From NCBI RefSeq assembly GCF_009392895.1, contig NZ_CP045488.1, positions 1,302,001 to 1,366,000 of the forward strand: a DNA stretch of 64,000 bases, given 5' to 3'. Under the pieces are notes generated by a model, which made no database searches, was not told the DNA's origin, and saw only the letters and a list, made by a program, of their open reading frames with translations. Position numbers and translations under genes: made by a program. Within the stretch, counting starts at the first letter, position 1; the number at the start of each line of letters is the position of its first letter. Shown here in pieces: positions 8,479 to 16,623 of this stretch. The stretch is from Natronorubrum aibiense. GTDB taxonomy: Archaea; Halobacteriota; Halobacteria; Halobacteriales; Natrialbaceae.

Positions 8479-8841
8479 ATGATGTGGCAAGACTTCGTCT
8501 TCCTCGCTGGAAGCGTCCTCTCGATCACCTTTCTCGCACCGACGGTGCGAGATCCGTCTGCTCGAGTGCCACTCGGCTCGAGCGTGCCGTCGATGACGAT
8601 CGGAACCATCTACGGGTTTACGTACGCGACGCTGGGGATGACGTTCTCGGCGCTCGGTTCGATCGGCGTCGCGACGATGTGGTCACTGATCGCGTTCTAT
8701 CGGGCACCCGGGGCACAGACCGGGCCGAAAAACATCGTCCGCTTTCTCCACGATCTGTTCCAGCAGAGTCGGCAGTTCCGTTCCACCGGGGCTCGAGCCG
8801 AGTCACGACCCGCCGGCGACCACGACCAGCCAGCCGACTAG
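8479..8841 (+). CDS. Small haloarchaeal membrane protein, paralogue 1
   Basis: 120 residues starting MMWQDFVFLAGS, with two or three hydrophobic segments in the first 75 residues and a polar C-terminal tail. It is clearly homologous to the protein at 29964-30344: both have the MMWQD start, the SxxSIxFLAPTxRDxSARVPLG block and the TLGMTFSAxG block. No catalytic motif is visible and the function is unknown. The last 4 bases overlap the 3' end of the convergent tsaC/sua5 gene. Transcription probably starts within the conserved 50-nt upstream block that carries the shared palindrome. Confidence 0.75.
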   Translation: MMWQDFVFLAGSVLSITFLAPTVRDPSARVPLGSSVPSMTIGTIYGFTYATLGMTFSALGSIGVATMWSLIAFYRAPGAQTGPKNIVRFLHDLFQQSRQFRSTGARAESRPAGDHDQPAD

Positions 8842-9422
8842 TTCGTCTCGAGCCACGTGTCGATCTCGTCGGCCATCGCTCCACGGCGGTGGATCGTCCC
8901 CGCCGAGAGATCGACGACGGTACTTTCGGTGCCCTGGGTTTCGCCCGTCTCGAGGATCACGCTGGCGGCCTCGCGGATTTCTGGATCGAGTTCCCCGGGC
9001 GTTCGAACGCTTCCCTGCCCGCTGACGTTCGCGCTCGTCGCGGTGATCGGAGTGCCGGCGCGTTCACAGAGCGCGAGCGCGAGGTCGTGGTCCGGCACCC
9101 GGACGCCGACTTGGTCGCGACCGGCAGTGAGTTCGTCCGGCACGGCCTCTCGGCGACGACACAGCACTGTCACGGGACCGGGCAGGAACCGGGCCATAAA
9201 CTGGCGCTCGCGGTCGGTCGCCCGGACGTACTGGAGCGCCGATGGGACCGACGGCACCGCAAGCGAGATCGGCTTCGATCGATCCCGGCCTTTCGCGTCG
9301 AAGACGGCGGCGACTGCGTCGGGATCGAGCGCATCTGCACCGAGTCCATAGACAGTCTCCGTCGGGTAGACGACGAGTTCTCCCTCCCTGATCGCGGCTG
9401 CTGCGCGCTCGAGATCGCTCAT
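8838..9422 (-). CDS. L-threonylcarbamoyladenylate synthase (TsaC/Sua5 family)
   Basis: 194 residues of YrdC fold. VVYPTETVYGLGADALD at the N-terminus is the substrate-binding signature and KGRDRSKPISLAVPS the nucleotide-binding segment. The enzyme makes threonylcarbamoyl-AMP from Thr, bicarbonate and ATP for the universal t6A37 modification of ANN-decoding tRNAs. It is about the length of a YrdC domain alone and lacks the C-terminal Sua5 extension, so TsaC-type is the better name. No other t6A genes are nearby. Confidence 0.88.
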   Translation of the reverse strand: MSDLERAAAAIREGELVVYPTETVYGLGADALDPDAVAAVFDAKGRDRSKPISLAVPSVPSALQYVRATDRERQFMARFLPGPVTVLCRRREAVPDELTAGRDQVGVRVPDHDLALALCERAGTPITATSANVSGQGSVRTPGELDPEIREAASVILETGETQGTESTVVDLSAGTIHRRGAMADEIDTWLETN

Positions 9423-9574
9423 TTAGCTAGCTATCGTCCGGTCATCGACAAAAGCGTACCGTCACGGCGGACACTCCCCGGAAACGGGCGTATTTTGCGT
9501 CGTGTCCGCCCTCCTGATCGTCGGTGTGGCTGCCCGACTGGCTGTGGCGGGTTCGGCGTCGCCGCTGATACAAC

Positions 9575-10081
9575 TCACTCGAGGCCGAGTCGGTCCTCGA
9601 GCGCGTCGTAGTCGGGGAATTCGGGCCACTCGGTCGCGACCCACGCGGCGTCGACGGTGCCGTCGTCGAGCGCGAAAAACGCGACGCGGGGTTCGCTGAT
9701 CCCGGTCATACCGTCGAGTTCGTGGGCGATACCGTAGTCGTCGGCGACCCCGTTGGCCGGATCAGCAAAGAACGGAAACGGGACCTCGTTCTCGTCGATG
9801 AACCGCGAGATTTCGTACGGTGTCGAGGCCGTCACGCCGACGACCTGCTCTTTGCGGTCGGCCCACCCGCGCTCGATGAGTTCGTCCCAGACGTACTTGC
9901 CGACGAACGAGCCGATCATCGGCGTGAATACGAGGATCGTCCGCCCTTCGGCGACGAGGTCGGAGAGTGCCCGGTCCTGCCAGAACTCGTCGGTGACCAG
10001 CGGCCGCGTGAACTCGGGTGCGTCGTCTCCAGCTGTCGGGTGGTTCGCAGGGCCAAGGTCGACGACGTCGAATTCGGGCAT
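9575..10081 (-). CDS. Cysteine-free redoxin (peroxiredoxin-like) protein
   Basis: 168 residues with the AhpC/TSA-type thioredoxin fold: GDDAPEFTRPLV, then ILVFTPMIGSF where a peroxiredoxin normally has P-x3-T-x2-C, then VVGVTAS, FPFFADPANGVADDYGI and a closing strand RVAFFALDDGTVDAAWV. The whole protein contains no cysteine, so it cannot be a peroxidase by the usual mechanism. Its start codon overlaps the stop of the upstream glutaredoxin-like gene (TAATG), so the two are co-translated. It might act as a binding partner or chaperone of that protein; this is inference. Confidence 0.75.
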   Translation of the reverse strand: MPEFDVVDLGPANHPTAGDDAPEFTRPLVTDEFWQDRALSDLVAEGRTILVFTPMIGSFVGKYVWDELIERGWADRKEQVVGVTASTPYEISRFIDENEVPFPFFADPANGVADDYGIAHELDGMTGISEPRVAFFALDDGTVDAAWVATEWPEFPDYDALEDRLGLE

Positions 10082-10410
10082 TACTCCGCACCTCCGTCGT
10101 TCGCGACGGCCTGCGCCGCTTCGGTGTCTGCCCCCTCGCCGTAGGTCGACTCGAGGTACTCGGCGATGTTTGCACTCTCTGCCATCGTCACGCCAGTGGT
10201 CTCGTCGACGATGACGGGAACGGTTCGGACGCCGGCAACGCGCTTGACGACGTCTCGACGCGAGTGCAGCGGTTCGACGAACCGAGAGGTGTACTCGAGG
10301 TCGTACTCCTCGAGCAATCTGGTGACACGTTCACAGAACGGACACGCCTGCAGTCGGTAGAACGTGATCGGCGCATCGGGGTCTGTGCTAGCGGCGGCGT
10401 TCATACCCAT
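10081..10410 (-). CDS. Glutaredoxin / GST N-terminal-like thiol protein (CPFC)
   Basis: 109 residues with a thioredoxin-fold core. ITFYRLQACPFCERVTRLLEEYDLEY holds the CxxC site, GVRTVPVIVDE the cis-proline, and MAESANIAEYLESTYG matches the GST-N helix that binds the gamma-glutamyl group. Haloarchaea use gamma-glutamylcysteine instead of glutathione, so it probably reduces mixed disulfides with that thiol. It is the first gene of a two-gene unit with the cysteine-free redoxin. The ATG at 10410 is used; a second in-frame ATG follows two codons later. Confidence 0.82.
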   Translation of the reverse strand: MGMNAAASTDPDAPITFYRLQACPFCERVTRLLEEYDLEYTSRFVEPLHSRRDVVKRVAGVRTVPVIVDETTGVTMAESANIAEYLESTYGEGADTEAAQAVANDGGAE

Positions 10411-10506
10411 TCGTTTGGGAAACGGGCGGGTAAGCGTGTCGTCGGCAGCAAGCGAGACGGAAAAATGGTAAACGGTTAACCGATCCGGACGTAAGCATCT
10501 ACATCA

Positions 10507-11907
10507 ATGGCGTTCTCTCTCCCTTGGGAAATCGTGCTCGCCGCCTACGAGGTCCCCGTCGTGGGTCTCGAGTTCGACCAGTCGACGGTGACGGTCCTCG
10601 GTGTGGTGGCGGTTGGCATTCTTATCGGACTCTCTGCGTTCTTCTCGTCGTCCGAAATCGCGATGTTCAATCTCCCGAAACACCGCCTCGAGGGGATGGT
10701 CGAGGACGGCGTCAACGGGGCGGAGTTGGTGAAATCCCTCAAAGGCGATCCACACCGCCTGCTCGTGACGATTCTTGTCGGGAACAACATCGTCAACATC
10801 GCAATGTCTTCGATCGCGACGGCGATCCTGTCGCTTTACTTCGGCGGACTGGTCGGCGTCTTGCTGGCGACGTTCGGGATCACGGCACTCGTCTTGCTCT
10901 TTGGCGAAAGCGTCCCCAAGTCCTACGCGGTCGAGAACACCGAGTCGTGGTCGCTTCGCATCTCGAAACCGCTGAAGGCGACGGAGTACCTGCTCTTTCC
11001 GCTCATCATCCTCTTTGACTACCTCACTCGACAGGTCAACAGACTCATCGGATCGACGGGGGCGATCGAGTCGCCCTACGTCACACGCGACGAGATTCAG
11101 GAGATGATCGAATCCGGCGAACGCGAGGGCGTCTTGGAGGAGGAAGAACACGAGATGCTCACGCGGATCTTTCGCTTTAACAATACGATCGTCAAAGAGG
11201 TCATGACGCCGCGGCTGGATATGACCGCGGTCCCGAAAGACGCCGGCATCGACGAAGCGATCGAGACCTGTATTCAGAGCGGCCACGCCCGCGTGCCGGT
11301 CTACGAGGGCAGCCTCGACAACGTTCAGGGGGTCGTCCACATCCGCGATCTCGTGCGCGATCTCAACTACGGCGAAACCGAGGCCGAAAACCTCCAACTC
11401 GAGGACCTCATCCAGCCGACACTGCACGTCCCCGAGTCGAAAAACGTCGACGAACTGCTGACCGAGATGCGCGAAAACCGGATGCATATGGCGATCGTCA
11501 TCGACGAGTTCGGCACGACCGAGGGGCTGGTGACCGTCGAAGACATGATCGAGGAGATCGTCGGCGAGATCTTGAAAACCGGTGAGGAAGAACCGGTCGA
11601 ACAACTCGACGAGCGGACCGTCATCGTTCGCGGCGAGGTCAACATCGAGGACGTCAACGAAGCTCTCGAGATCGATCTGCCTGAAGGCGAGGAGTTCGAG
11701 ACCATCGCCGGGTTCATCTTCAACCGCGCGGGCCGACTCGTCGAGGAAGGCGAAGAGATCACCTACGACGGTGTCCGCATCACCGTCGAAACCGTCGAGA
11801 ACACCCGAATCATGAAAGCTCGACTGCGAAAACTCGAGGAGCCACCCGAGCCCGAAGCCGACGACGAGGACGTCGAAATCGACGAGGAGTCAGTGGCTCG
11901 AGACTGA
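10507..11907 (+). CDS. CNNM/CorC-family (DUF21-CBS-CorC_HlyC) membrane protein
   Basis: 466 residues in the standard order for this family: an N-terminal four-helix DUF21 domain (about 25-190), a CBS pair (about 225-360; VMTPRLDMTAVPKD and DEFGTTEGLVTVEDMIEEIVGEI) and a C-terminal CorC_HlyC domain (about 375-445). Members are implicated in Mg2+ or Co2+ efflux and homeostasis, with CBS domains sensing Mg-ATP. The protein ends in a short very acidic tail. It is transcribed alone; ATG at 10507 with about 95 bp of upstream intergenic DNA. Confidence 0.86.
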   Translation: MAFSLPWEIVLAAYEVPVVGLEFDQSTVTVLGVVAVGILIGLSAFFSSSEIAMFNLPKHRLEGMVEDGVNGAELVKSLKGDPHRLLVTILVGNNIVNIAMSSIATAILSLYFGGLVGVLLATFGITALVLLFGESVPKSYAVENTESWSLRISKPLKATEYLLFPLIILFDYLTRQVNRLIGSTGAIESPYVTRDEIQEMIESGEREGVLEEEEHEMLTRIFRFNNTIVKEVMTPRLDMTAVPKDAGIDEAIETCIQSGHARVPVYEGSLDNVQGVVHIRDLVRDLNYGETEAENLQLEDLIQPTLHVPESKNVDELLTEMRENRMHMAIVIDEFGTTEGLVTVEDMIEEIVGEILKTGEEEPVEQLDERTVIVRGEVNIEDVNEALEIDLPEGEEFETIAGFIFNRAGRLVEEGEEITYDGVRITVETVENTRIMKARLRKLEEPPEPEADDEDVEIDEESVARD

Positions 11908-11915
11908 CCGCGCTT

Positions 11916-12359
11916 TTATAATCCGTCCTCGGCCTCGAGCATTCGTGCTTGCAGTTCTCGTCCTCGCTCGGACTCGACGGTGAGTTCCGGGACGGGAACC
12001 GCGGAGCCCTCGTCGTCGATCGCGACGAACGTAAACGACGATTCTGTTGTCCGTTCCGTCTTGCCCGTTCTGGGTTCTTCACGCCACGCTCGGAGGCCGA
12101 CGTGGACGCTCGTCCGGCCCGCGTCGTAGACGAACGCTTCGACCAGGGCCGTATCACCGATCTTGATTGGGCGCTCGAAATCGAGTTCGTTCACGCGGGC
12201 TGTCACGCAGGTTTCGCCGGCAAAGCGCATCGCCGACATCGCGCCGACTTCGTCGAGCCATTTCATGAGGTTGCCGCCGTGGAGCGTGTTGTTGTTGTTT
12301 GCGTGGTTCGGCTGGACGCGAAATCGGTTCTGGATATGTGTGTCCAGGACAGTTGGCAT
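11916..12359 (-). CDS. Acyl-CoA thioesterase (hotdog fold, YciA/ACOT-like)
   Basis: 147 residues of a single hotdog domain: HGGNLMKWLDEVGAMSAMRFAG holds the long helix with the catalytic Asp/Glu face, ELDFERPIKIGD and SVHVGLRAW the strands. Such enzymes hydrolyse acyl-CoA to free acid and CoA in the cytoplasm. The N-terminus (MPTVLDTHIQNRFRVQPNHANNNNTLHGG) is a typical lead-in. The gene is convergent with the CNNM gene, with only 8 bp between stops. Confidence 0.86.
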   Translation of the reverse strand: MPTVLDTHIQNRFRVQPNHANNNNTLHGGNLMKWLDEVGAMSAMRFAGETCVTARVNELDFERPIKIGDTALVEAFVYDAGRTSVHVGLRAWREEPRTGKTERTTESSFTFVAIDDEGSAVPVPELTVESERGRELQARMLEAEDGL

Positions 12360-12467
12360 AGCTGTCCGTTCGCAGGACGGGGTGAAGAAAACACCTGCTC
12401 AACGGCCACGACACGGACCCGAGTGCAGGTACGGTTTGCTCGAGCGAGTCGGCACCGCCCGGCTGTC

Positions 12468-13472
12468 TCAGGCGGTTCGACCCAGTTCGGCGAGCAGATG
12501 CGAGACGTGAATCCGGTCGCTCGAGCCCTCGTGCATCTCGAACTCGATATCCGCCGCGAGTCGGTGCATGTGAGCCAATTTCTCGCCCTGATAGCGCTTG
12601 CGTGCCACCTCGAGGATCGATTCGACGACTTCCTCGCCGTCTAAGCCTTCGTCCACGAGCAGGTCGTCCAGAGCCTTGCGGGCGTCCGTAAACTCGCCGG
12701 CCTCGGCATCGTCGACCATCGCCTCGATCTCGTCTTCGAGGCCCACGTTGCCGATCGTCTCGTAGGCCGCCTGCATCGTCAGTTCGCCTTCGGTTTCGAC
12801 GGTCGTCTGAGCCGCCAGAATGGCCTGTCGGATGTTGCCGCCCGCGTAGCCCGCGACGAACTCGAGGCCGTCAGCTTCGTACTCGACGCCTTCGGCCTCG
12901 ACGATCCGCTCGAGGACGGTGACGATCTCGGGACTCGAGGGGGCACGTAGGGAGACAGGGAAACACCGCGACCGGATCGGGGGGATGAGCTTGGTTGGCT
13001 GCCGAGTGGCGATGATAAACTGCGTCGTCCGGTGGTGTTGCTCCATGATCCGGCGCAACGCTTGCTGGAAGTCTTCACGGACGTCTTCGGCGTTGTCGAG
13101 TAAGATCGTCTTGTACTCGCCGGAGACGGAGGCGTAACTCGCGGACTCTTTCAAGACGTGGTTGATCATGTCCCGCTTGCTCATCGACGAGCGGCCGACG
13201 AGGAACTGGGCGAATCGGGGGTCGTTCTTGATCTCCGTTTTCGTGCGCCCGAAGAAGTCGGCGACGTTGATCTCGATCAGATCGTTGTCCGGATCTGCGT
13301 GGGCCTCGCGAGCGAGCGCGCGCGCCGCCGCCGTCTTCCCGCTGCCGGGTGGGCCCTGCAGGAGGAGGTTAATCGGCTCGTCGACGGCTCGCTCTAAGTA
13401 CTCACGAGCGTCGTCCTGTGGCAACTCGGCCAGCTCGGGGGCGTAGGTGTCGGTCCACAGCGGCGCGTCCAT
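12468..13472 (-). CDS. rfcC: Replication factor C small-subunit-like AAA+ ATPase (RfcC type)
   Basis: 334 residues of clamp-loader architecture. Walker A is GPPGSGKT (about 40-47), a Walker-B-like box reads ILLDNAED rather than the usual hhhDExD, and the SRC arginine finger is present (PIRSRCFPV). The C-terminal collar helices follow. Haloarchaea carry RfcA, RfcB and a third, more divergent small subunit called RfcC; the divergent N-terminus (WTDTYAPELAELPQDDAREYLERA) and Walker B fit RfcC. RFC loads PCNA onto primed DNA. It follows the thioesterase on the same strand after a 108-bp gap. Confidence 0.8.
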   Translation of the reverse strand: MDAPLWTDTYAPELAELPQDDAREYLERAVDEPINLLLQGPPGSGKTAAARALAREAHADPDNDLIEINVADFFGRTKTEIKNDPRFAQFLVGRSSMSKRDMINHVLKESASYASVSGEYKTILLDNAEDVREDFQQALRRIMEQHHRTTQFIIATRQPTKLIPPIRSRCFPVSLRAPSSPEIVTVLERIVEAEGVEYEADGLEFVAGYAGGNIRQAILAAQTTVETEGELTMQAAYETIGNVGLEDEIEAMVDDAEAGEFTDARKALDDLLVDEGLDGEEVVESILEVARKRYQGEKLAHMHRLAADIEFEMHEGSSDRIHVSHLLAELGRTA

Positions 13473-13532
13473 CGGCAGTCGGTAGGGCCGGGTCGGGTAA
13501 GAATCGGTCGGTTAGTCGTTGTCCCCGGTCAC

Positions 13533-14636
13533 TTACTCGCTGTTGTCGCCGCCATCGTCCTCGTCAGTGAGGTCTGCAATCGTAAACGTCGTCTCGACGG
13601 GTGCGCCCTCGAACTCGAGGACTGTCGCGTTCTCGAGATCGTCCGGCTCGCCCTCGTAGACGACTGCGGTGAGTTCCTGGTTGTCGTCGACTGAGACGTC
13701 ATCGTCGAACGGGACGCTGACGTCCTCGTGCTCGCCGGCGTCGAGTCCGTCGCTCGTTGCAATCACAGCACCATCGCCGTCTTCGATCGCGACGAACCCG
13801 TCTTCTGGCGTCGCAACATCGACCGTGACGTTCTCGTCGCTCGCATCGACGGCCTCGACGGAGGGGTCGGTGTGGAACTCGAGCTCGATTGGCTGGAGGG
13901 CGCCGTCACCGTCGGTGTAGACACCGAGAGTCTGTTCGCCAGGCGGCGTTCCGGTCGTATCGATTTCGAAGGTCACCTCCCGGGTCTCGCCGCCTCCGAG
14001 GGTTAGCGTCTGTTGCTCGAGGGCGGTCCCGTCGATGCGGAACGTGACGGTCTGTTGGGTCTCGAGTTCGGTCGGGTTGGAGATCTCGGCGGTGACATTG
14101 ATCGTTTCGTTCGTAGTCGCTGAGTCGGGCGCATCGAGACTCTCGACGCGGAACGAGTCCGAGAGCGCATCGCCGTCTTCGGACGTCGTCACTGCTGCAG
14201 TGTCCTGGACTGGGAACCCATTCTCGAGGTAGGGCTGATCTTCTTCGCCGTTGCTGTCCTCGTATGTGTACGTCTCGTCGTTGGTGGTGTCCCGATGGAC
14301 CGTCGCGGTGAGACGGCCGGCGAGCTCGGCCTCGCCGCGCTCGATCGTGACATCCTCGTGTGTTCCCGACTCGAGGTAGTCGGAGACGACGAGCGGTTCG
14401 TCACCGCTGCTGGTGATGACGACGAAGCCGCCGTCCGAGAGCGTGACCTCGTCGATGACGACCGACTCGCCGTCACCTTGCTGATCTTCGAACGTGATCG
14501 ATGCCGACGGATCCTCGTCGACACCAAAAATGGCGGGGGCTTGGCCGACGACGATCCCCGCGGCGAGCACGACCGCGATCGCAATCACGATCGCGCCGAC
14601 TTGTTTGATCGTTCCGAAGGTCACTCTCGAACTCAT
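13533..14636 (-). CDS. Membrane-anchored surface protein with two DUF7282-like repeats
   Basis: 367 residues from the ATG at 14636; the frame is open further upstream, but the hydrophobic anchor (about residues 12-32, VGAIVIAIAVVLAAGIVVG) begins just inside this start. Two similar modules, near residues 45-130 and 270-360, share the pattern GFVxI-ExGDxxVVxSxxLxxGxHEDVxV found in haloarchaeal DUF7282 surface proteins. A CARDB-like beta-sandwich (TNETINVTAEISNPTELETQ) lies between them. It is likely exposed outside the membrane by its N-terminal anchor. The C-terminus is acidic (DEDDGGDNSE). No enzyme motif is seen. Confidence 0.7.
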   Translation of the reverse strand: MSSRVTFGTIKQVGAIVIAIAVVLAAGIVVGQAPAIFGVDEDPSASITFEDQQGDGESVVIDEVTLSDGGFVVITSSGDEPLVVSDYLESGTHEDVTIERGEAELAGRLTATVHRDTTNDETYTYEDSNGEEDQPYLENGFPVQDTAAVTTSEDGDALSDSFRVESLDAPDSATTNETINVTAEISNPTELETQQTVTFRIDGTALEQQTLTLGGGETREVTFEIDTTGTPPGEQTLGVYTDGDGALQPIELEFHTDPSVEAVDASDENVTVDVATPEDGFVAIEDGDGAVIATSDGLDAGEHEDVSVPFDDDVSVDDNQELTAVVYEGEPDDLENATVLEFEGAPVETTFTIADLTDEDDGGDNSE

Positions 14637-14793
14637 TGGGGTGGGATCGTCCTCGTCTAAGCACTCGAGGGACGTAAAACGCGCTGTCCGTTCGCAGGAA
14701 CCGGACCGATGCGACGCAGTCCGCGGCCCGGACTCGAGTGCGTTCGTCGATGGCACCACAACGTTCTTTGGTCGTGATAGCGCCTAGTCACAT

Positions 14794-15009
14794 ATGAACC
14801 AGAACGTCGGCAACGCGGATCGGCTTGCACGGTTCGCCCTCGGTGCGGTCCTCGGGCTCGTGTCACTGGCGATCCTTGGCGGAGTCATCTCGCTGCCGAT
14901 GGTCCTTTCACCCGTCTTGGGCGTCCTCTCGCTCGTATTGCTCGTGACGGCTACCACCAGTACGTGTGGGCTCTACTCCGCGCTGGGATTGACATCCTCC
15001 TCCGCGTGA
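14794..15009 (+). CDS. DUF2892 (YgaP-like) small membrane protein, 3' end abutting an IS
   Basis: 71 residues: MNQNVGNADRLARFALGAVLG is the DUF2892 signature, followed by two hydrophobic segments and TSTCGLYSALGL. The last codons (TSSSA) and the stop lie in the right end of the adjacent tnpB element, so the native C-terminus has been replaced or the element inserted at the very end of the gene. DUF2892 proteins are inner-membrane proteins, sometimes fused to rhodanese; their own function is unclear. Confidence 0.72.
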   Translation: MNQNVGNADRLARFALGAVLGLVSLAILGGVISLPMVLSPVLGVLSLVLLVTATTSTCGLYSALGLTSSSA

Positions 15010-15150
15010 ACGCGGAGGAATCCCGACCGCGTTTGGGATATTAGGGTTTGCAGTCTACCACTTGTTCCCTCGGTGAGAATCCGTGGGACAAGTCATGAAG
15101 GTAGACTCCGGGCTGTGCCAACCAGCCGGTACTCCTATCTCCACCCAAAT
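14989..15150 (-). ncRNA. Predicted omega RNA (reRNA) at the tnpB 3' end
   Basis: TnpB proteins use a guide RNA made from the 3' part of tnpB and the right end. Here it would end with the hairpin and AGGATGTCAA, and the next bases outward, inside the DUF2892 gene, would be the guide. The existence of this RNA is inferred from family knowledge, and its 5' boundary is arbitrary. Confidence 0.35.
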
Positions 15151-16360
15151 CGGGTGCAGACTCAGAGTTACTTTGATTCAAGTTGAGACGGATGTTCTCC
15201 GCCCCGTTCACGTCAGCGTTGAACGCCGCATCACACGCCTCACAGACGTACAAGCCACGTTCGACACGCTGATTATCGTCTTTCCTACCGCAGACGCAAC
15301 ACGTCTTGCTCGTCTCGTGCTCGGACACTTCTACGACTTCGATACCCTCGACTTTCGCCTTGTATTCGAGAATGTTCGTGAAGCGGTCGAACGCCCACCC
15401 GTGCAAGTCGAGGTTGCCGTGCTTGCCCCAGTTCTTCGACTCGCCGTTGTCGTCCTCACGAACCCCCGCGAGTTTGCCGACGTTGATACGTCCCACGCCC
15501 CGCTCAATGCACTTCTCAACGATGTGTTTGGCGAGGCTGTGGAAGAAGTGAGTTCGGCGCTCCGACCACTTCTTGTGAAGACGAGTGGCTCGTTCGCCAC
15601 CGGAATCGTCGCACTTGGCAATCTCTTTCGGGAAGTAGTAGCCGTCCTGTTTGAGTCGGTTGCCGGGGTAGAGGTCGGCTTGCTCGGTACTGTACGCGAC
15701 TGCGGCGAAGTTACAGATTCCGAGGTCGATGCCCGCTGCTTCGTTACCCGGCGCGTTGGGTGTCTCGATTTCGTCTTTGCAGACGAGGTGCAGTTCCCAG
15801 CGTCCCTTTGCCTTGTCGTAGACGGCCCTGACCTGTTGTAGATTCTCGACGGTAACGCCGGGACGAGTTTCGTACTCGACAAGGATGTATTCCCACGCTT
15901 TGGGGTGTTCCTTGTGGTTCGCGCCTTTCGAGAGGCGCACACGGTTGTTCTTGGTGTCGTGTCGGATGCCGTTTTGCTTCCACGTCACCGTGCTACGAGG
16001 GTGTTCTTCGTGGACGCGACGGCCTTCTGAGTCGTAGTAGTTTTTCTTGCGGTAGCCGGGCGGATTCGCTCGATTGTCAGACTGCCTCTTGCCGTACCAC
16101 GAGTTGAAGGCTTCAGCGAGTTCCTCCAGAACGCGCTGACTGGACTGCGAATGCAATCCCTTGTACTTGTTGTGGATCTTCAACTCGTCTTTGAGGTCGC
16201 CGTGGTCAGGAATCTCGCCCGTGTCCTCCCACACTTGGCGGGAGTGGTAGTTGGCGACGTTCCAGAGTTTGCTGGCCGACCATCCGTGTCGGTCGAGCGA
16301 GTCCTCTACCTGCGCGTAGTTGAGGATTTTCGCTCGATGGGTGTGGTGGACTTCCAGCAT
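15041..16360 (-). CDS. tnpB: TnpB-family protein (IS1341-type OrfB) with altered RuvC-II site
   Basis: 439 residues from the ATG at 16360 (a GTG 7 codons earlier is possible). The RuvC-I aspartate is in GIDLGICNFAAV; the zinc finger is CCVCGRK ... CEACDAA; the RuvC-III aspartate is in FNADVNGAENI. At RuvC-II, where active TnpBs have V-x-E-D-L, this protein reads INVGKLAGVRE: glycine and lysine replace the two acidic residues. Active TnpBs are RNA-guided DNA nucleases requiring all three acids, so this copy may bind but not cut. As far as I recall, G at this position is common in haloarchaeal relatives. Confidence 0.85.
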   Translation of the reverse strand: MLEVHHTHRAKILNYAQVEDSLDRHGWSASKLWNVANYHSRQVWEDTGEIPDHGDLKDELKIHNKYKGLHSQSSQRVLEELAEAFNSWYGKRQSDNRANPPGYRKKNYYDSEGRRVHEEHPRSTVTWKQNGIRHDTKNNRVRLSKGANHKEHPKAWEYILVEYETRPGVTVENLQQVRAVYDKAKGRWELHLVCKDEIETPNAPGNEAAGIDLGICNFAAVAYSTEQADLYPGNRLKQDGYYFPKEIAKCDDSGGERATRLHKKWSERRTHFFHSLAKHIVEKCIERGVGRINVGKLAGVREDDNGESKNWGKHGNLDLHGWAFDRFTNILEYKAKVEGIEVVEVSEHETSKTCCVCGRKDDNQRVERGLYVCEACDAAFNADVNGAENIRLNLNQSNSESAPDLGGDRSTGWLAQPGVYLHDLSHGFSPREQVVDCKP

Positions 16361-16623
16361 TCTGAACGCTTGTATAACCACTTATACTTGCTTCTATTGT
16401 AAAAGTTCGGATTGAATACTGTGGAATATCCGACCGGGCTATCGACGGTGGATTGTGGGATGAGTTGTCGGATTCATCCCGCGCCTAAAGGCGCGGGTAT
16501 TCTCCTTGTTCTTTATAAGCACGAAGTAACGCCACGTCGGTCAGCGTTCGATACACAGCACACTGACACTCCAGCATCGCCCATCCGAAGGGCGTTTAGT
16601 CACGGCACACGGAGCATGGAGCG

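Larger units (their letters stand above)
14989..16503 (-). mobile_element. IS200/IS605-family (IS1341-type) element with tnpB only
   Basis: The element is read leftwards. Its right end, on the minus strand, is a hairpin (CCTCCGCG / CGCGGAGG) followed by AGGATGTCAA at about 14989. At the other side a hairpin (CCCGCGCC / GGCGCGGG, 16478-16497) marks the probable left end. Only tnpB is carried; there is no Y1 transposase tnpA, so movement would need one in trans. No target duplication is expected for this family, and the exact ends are estimated to within about 10 bp. Confidence 0.75.
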
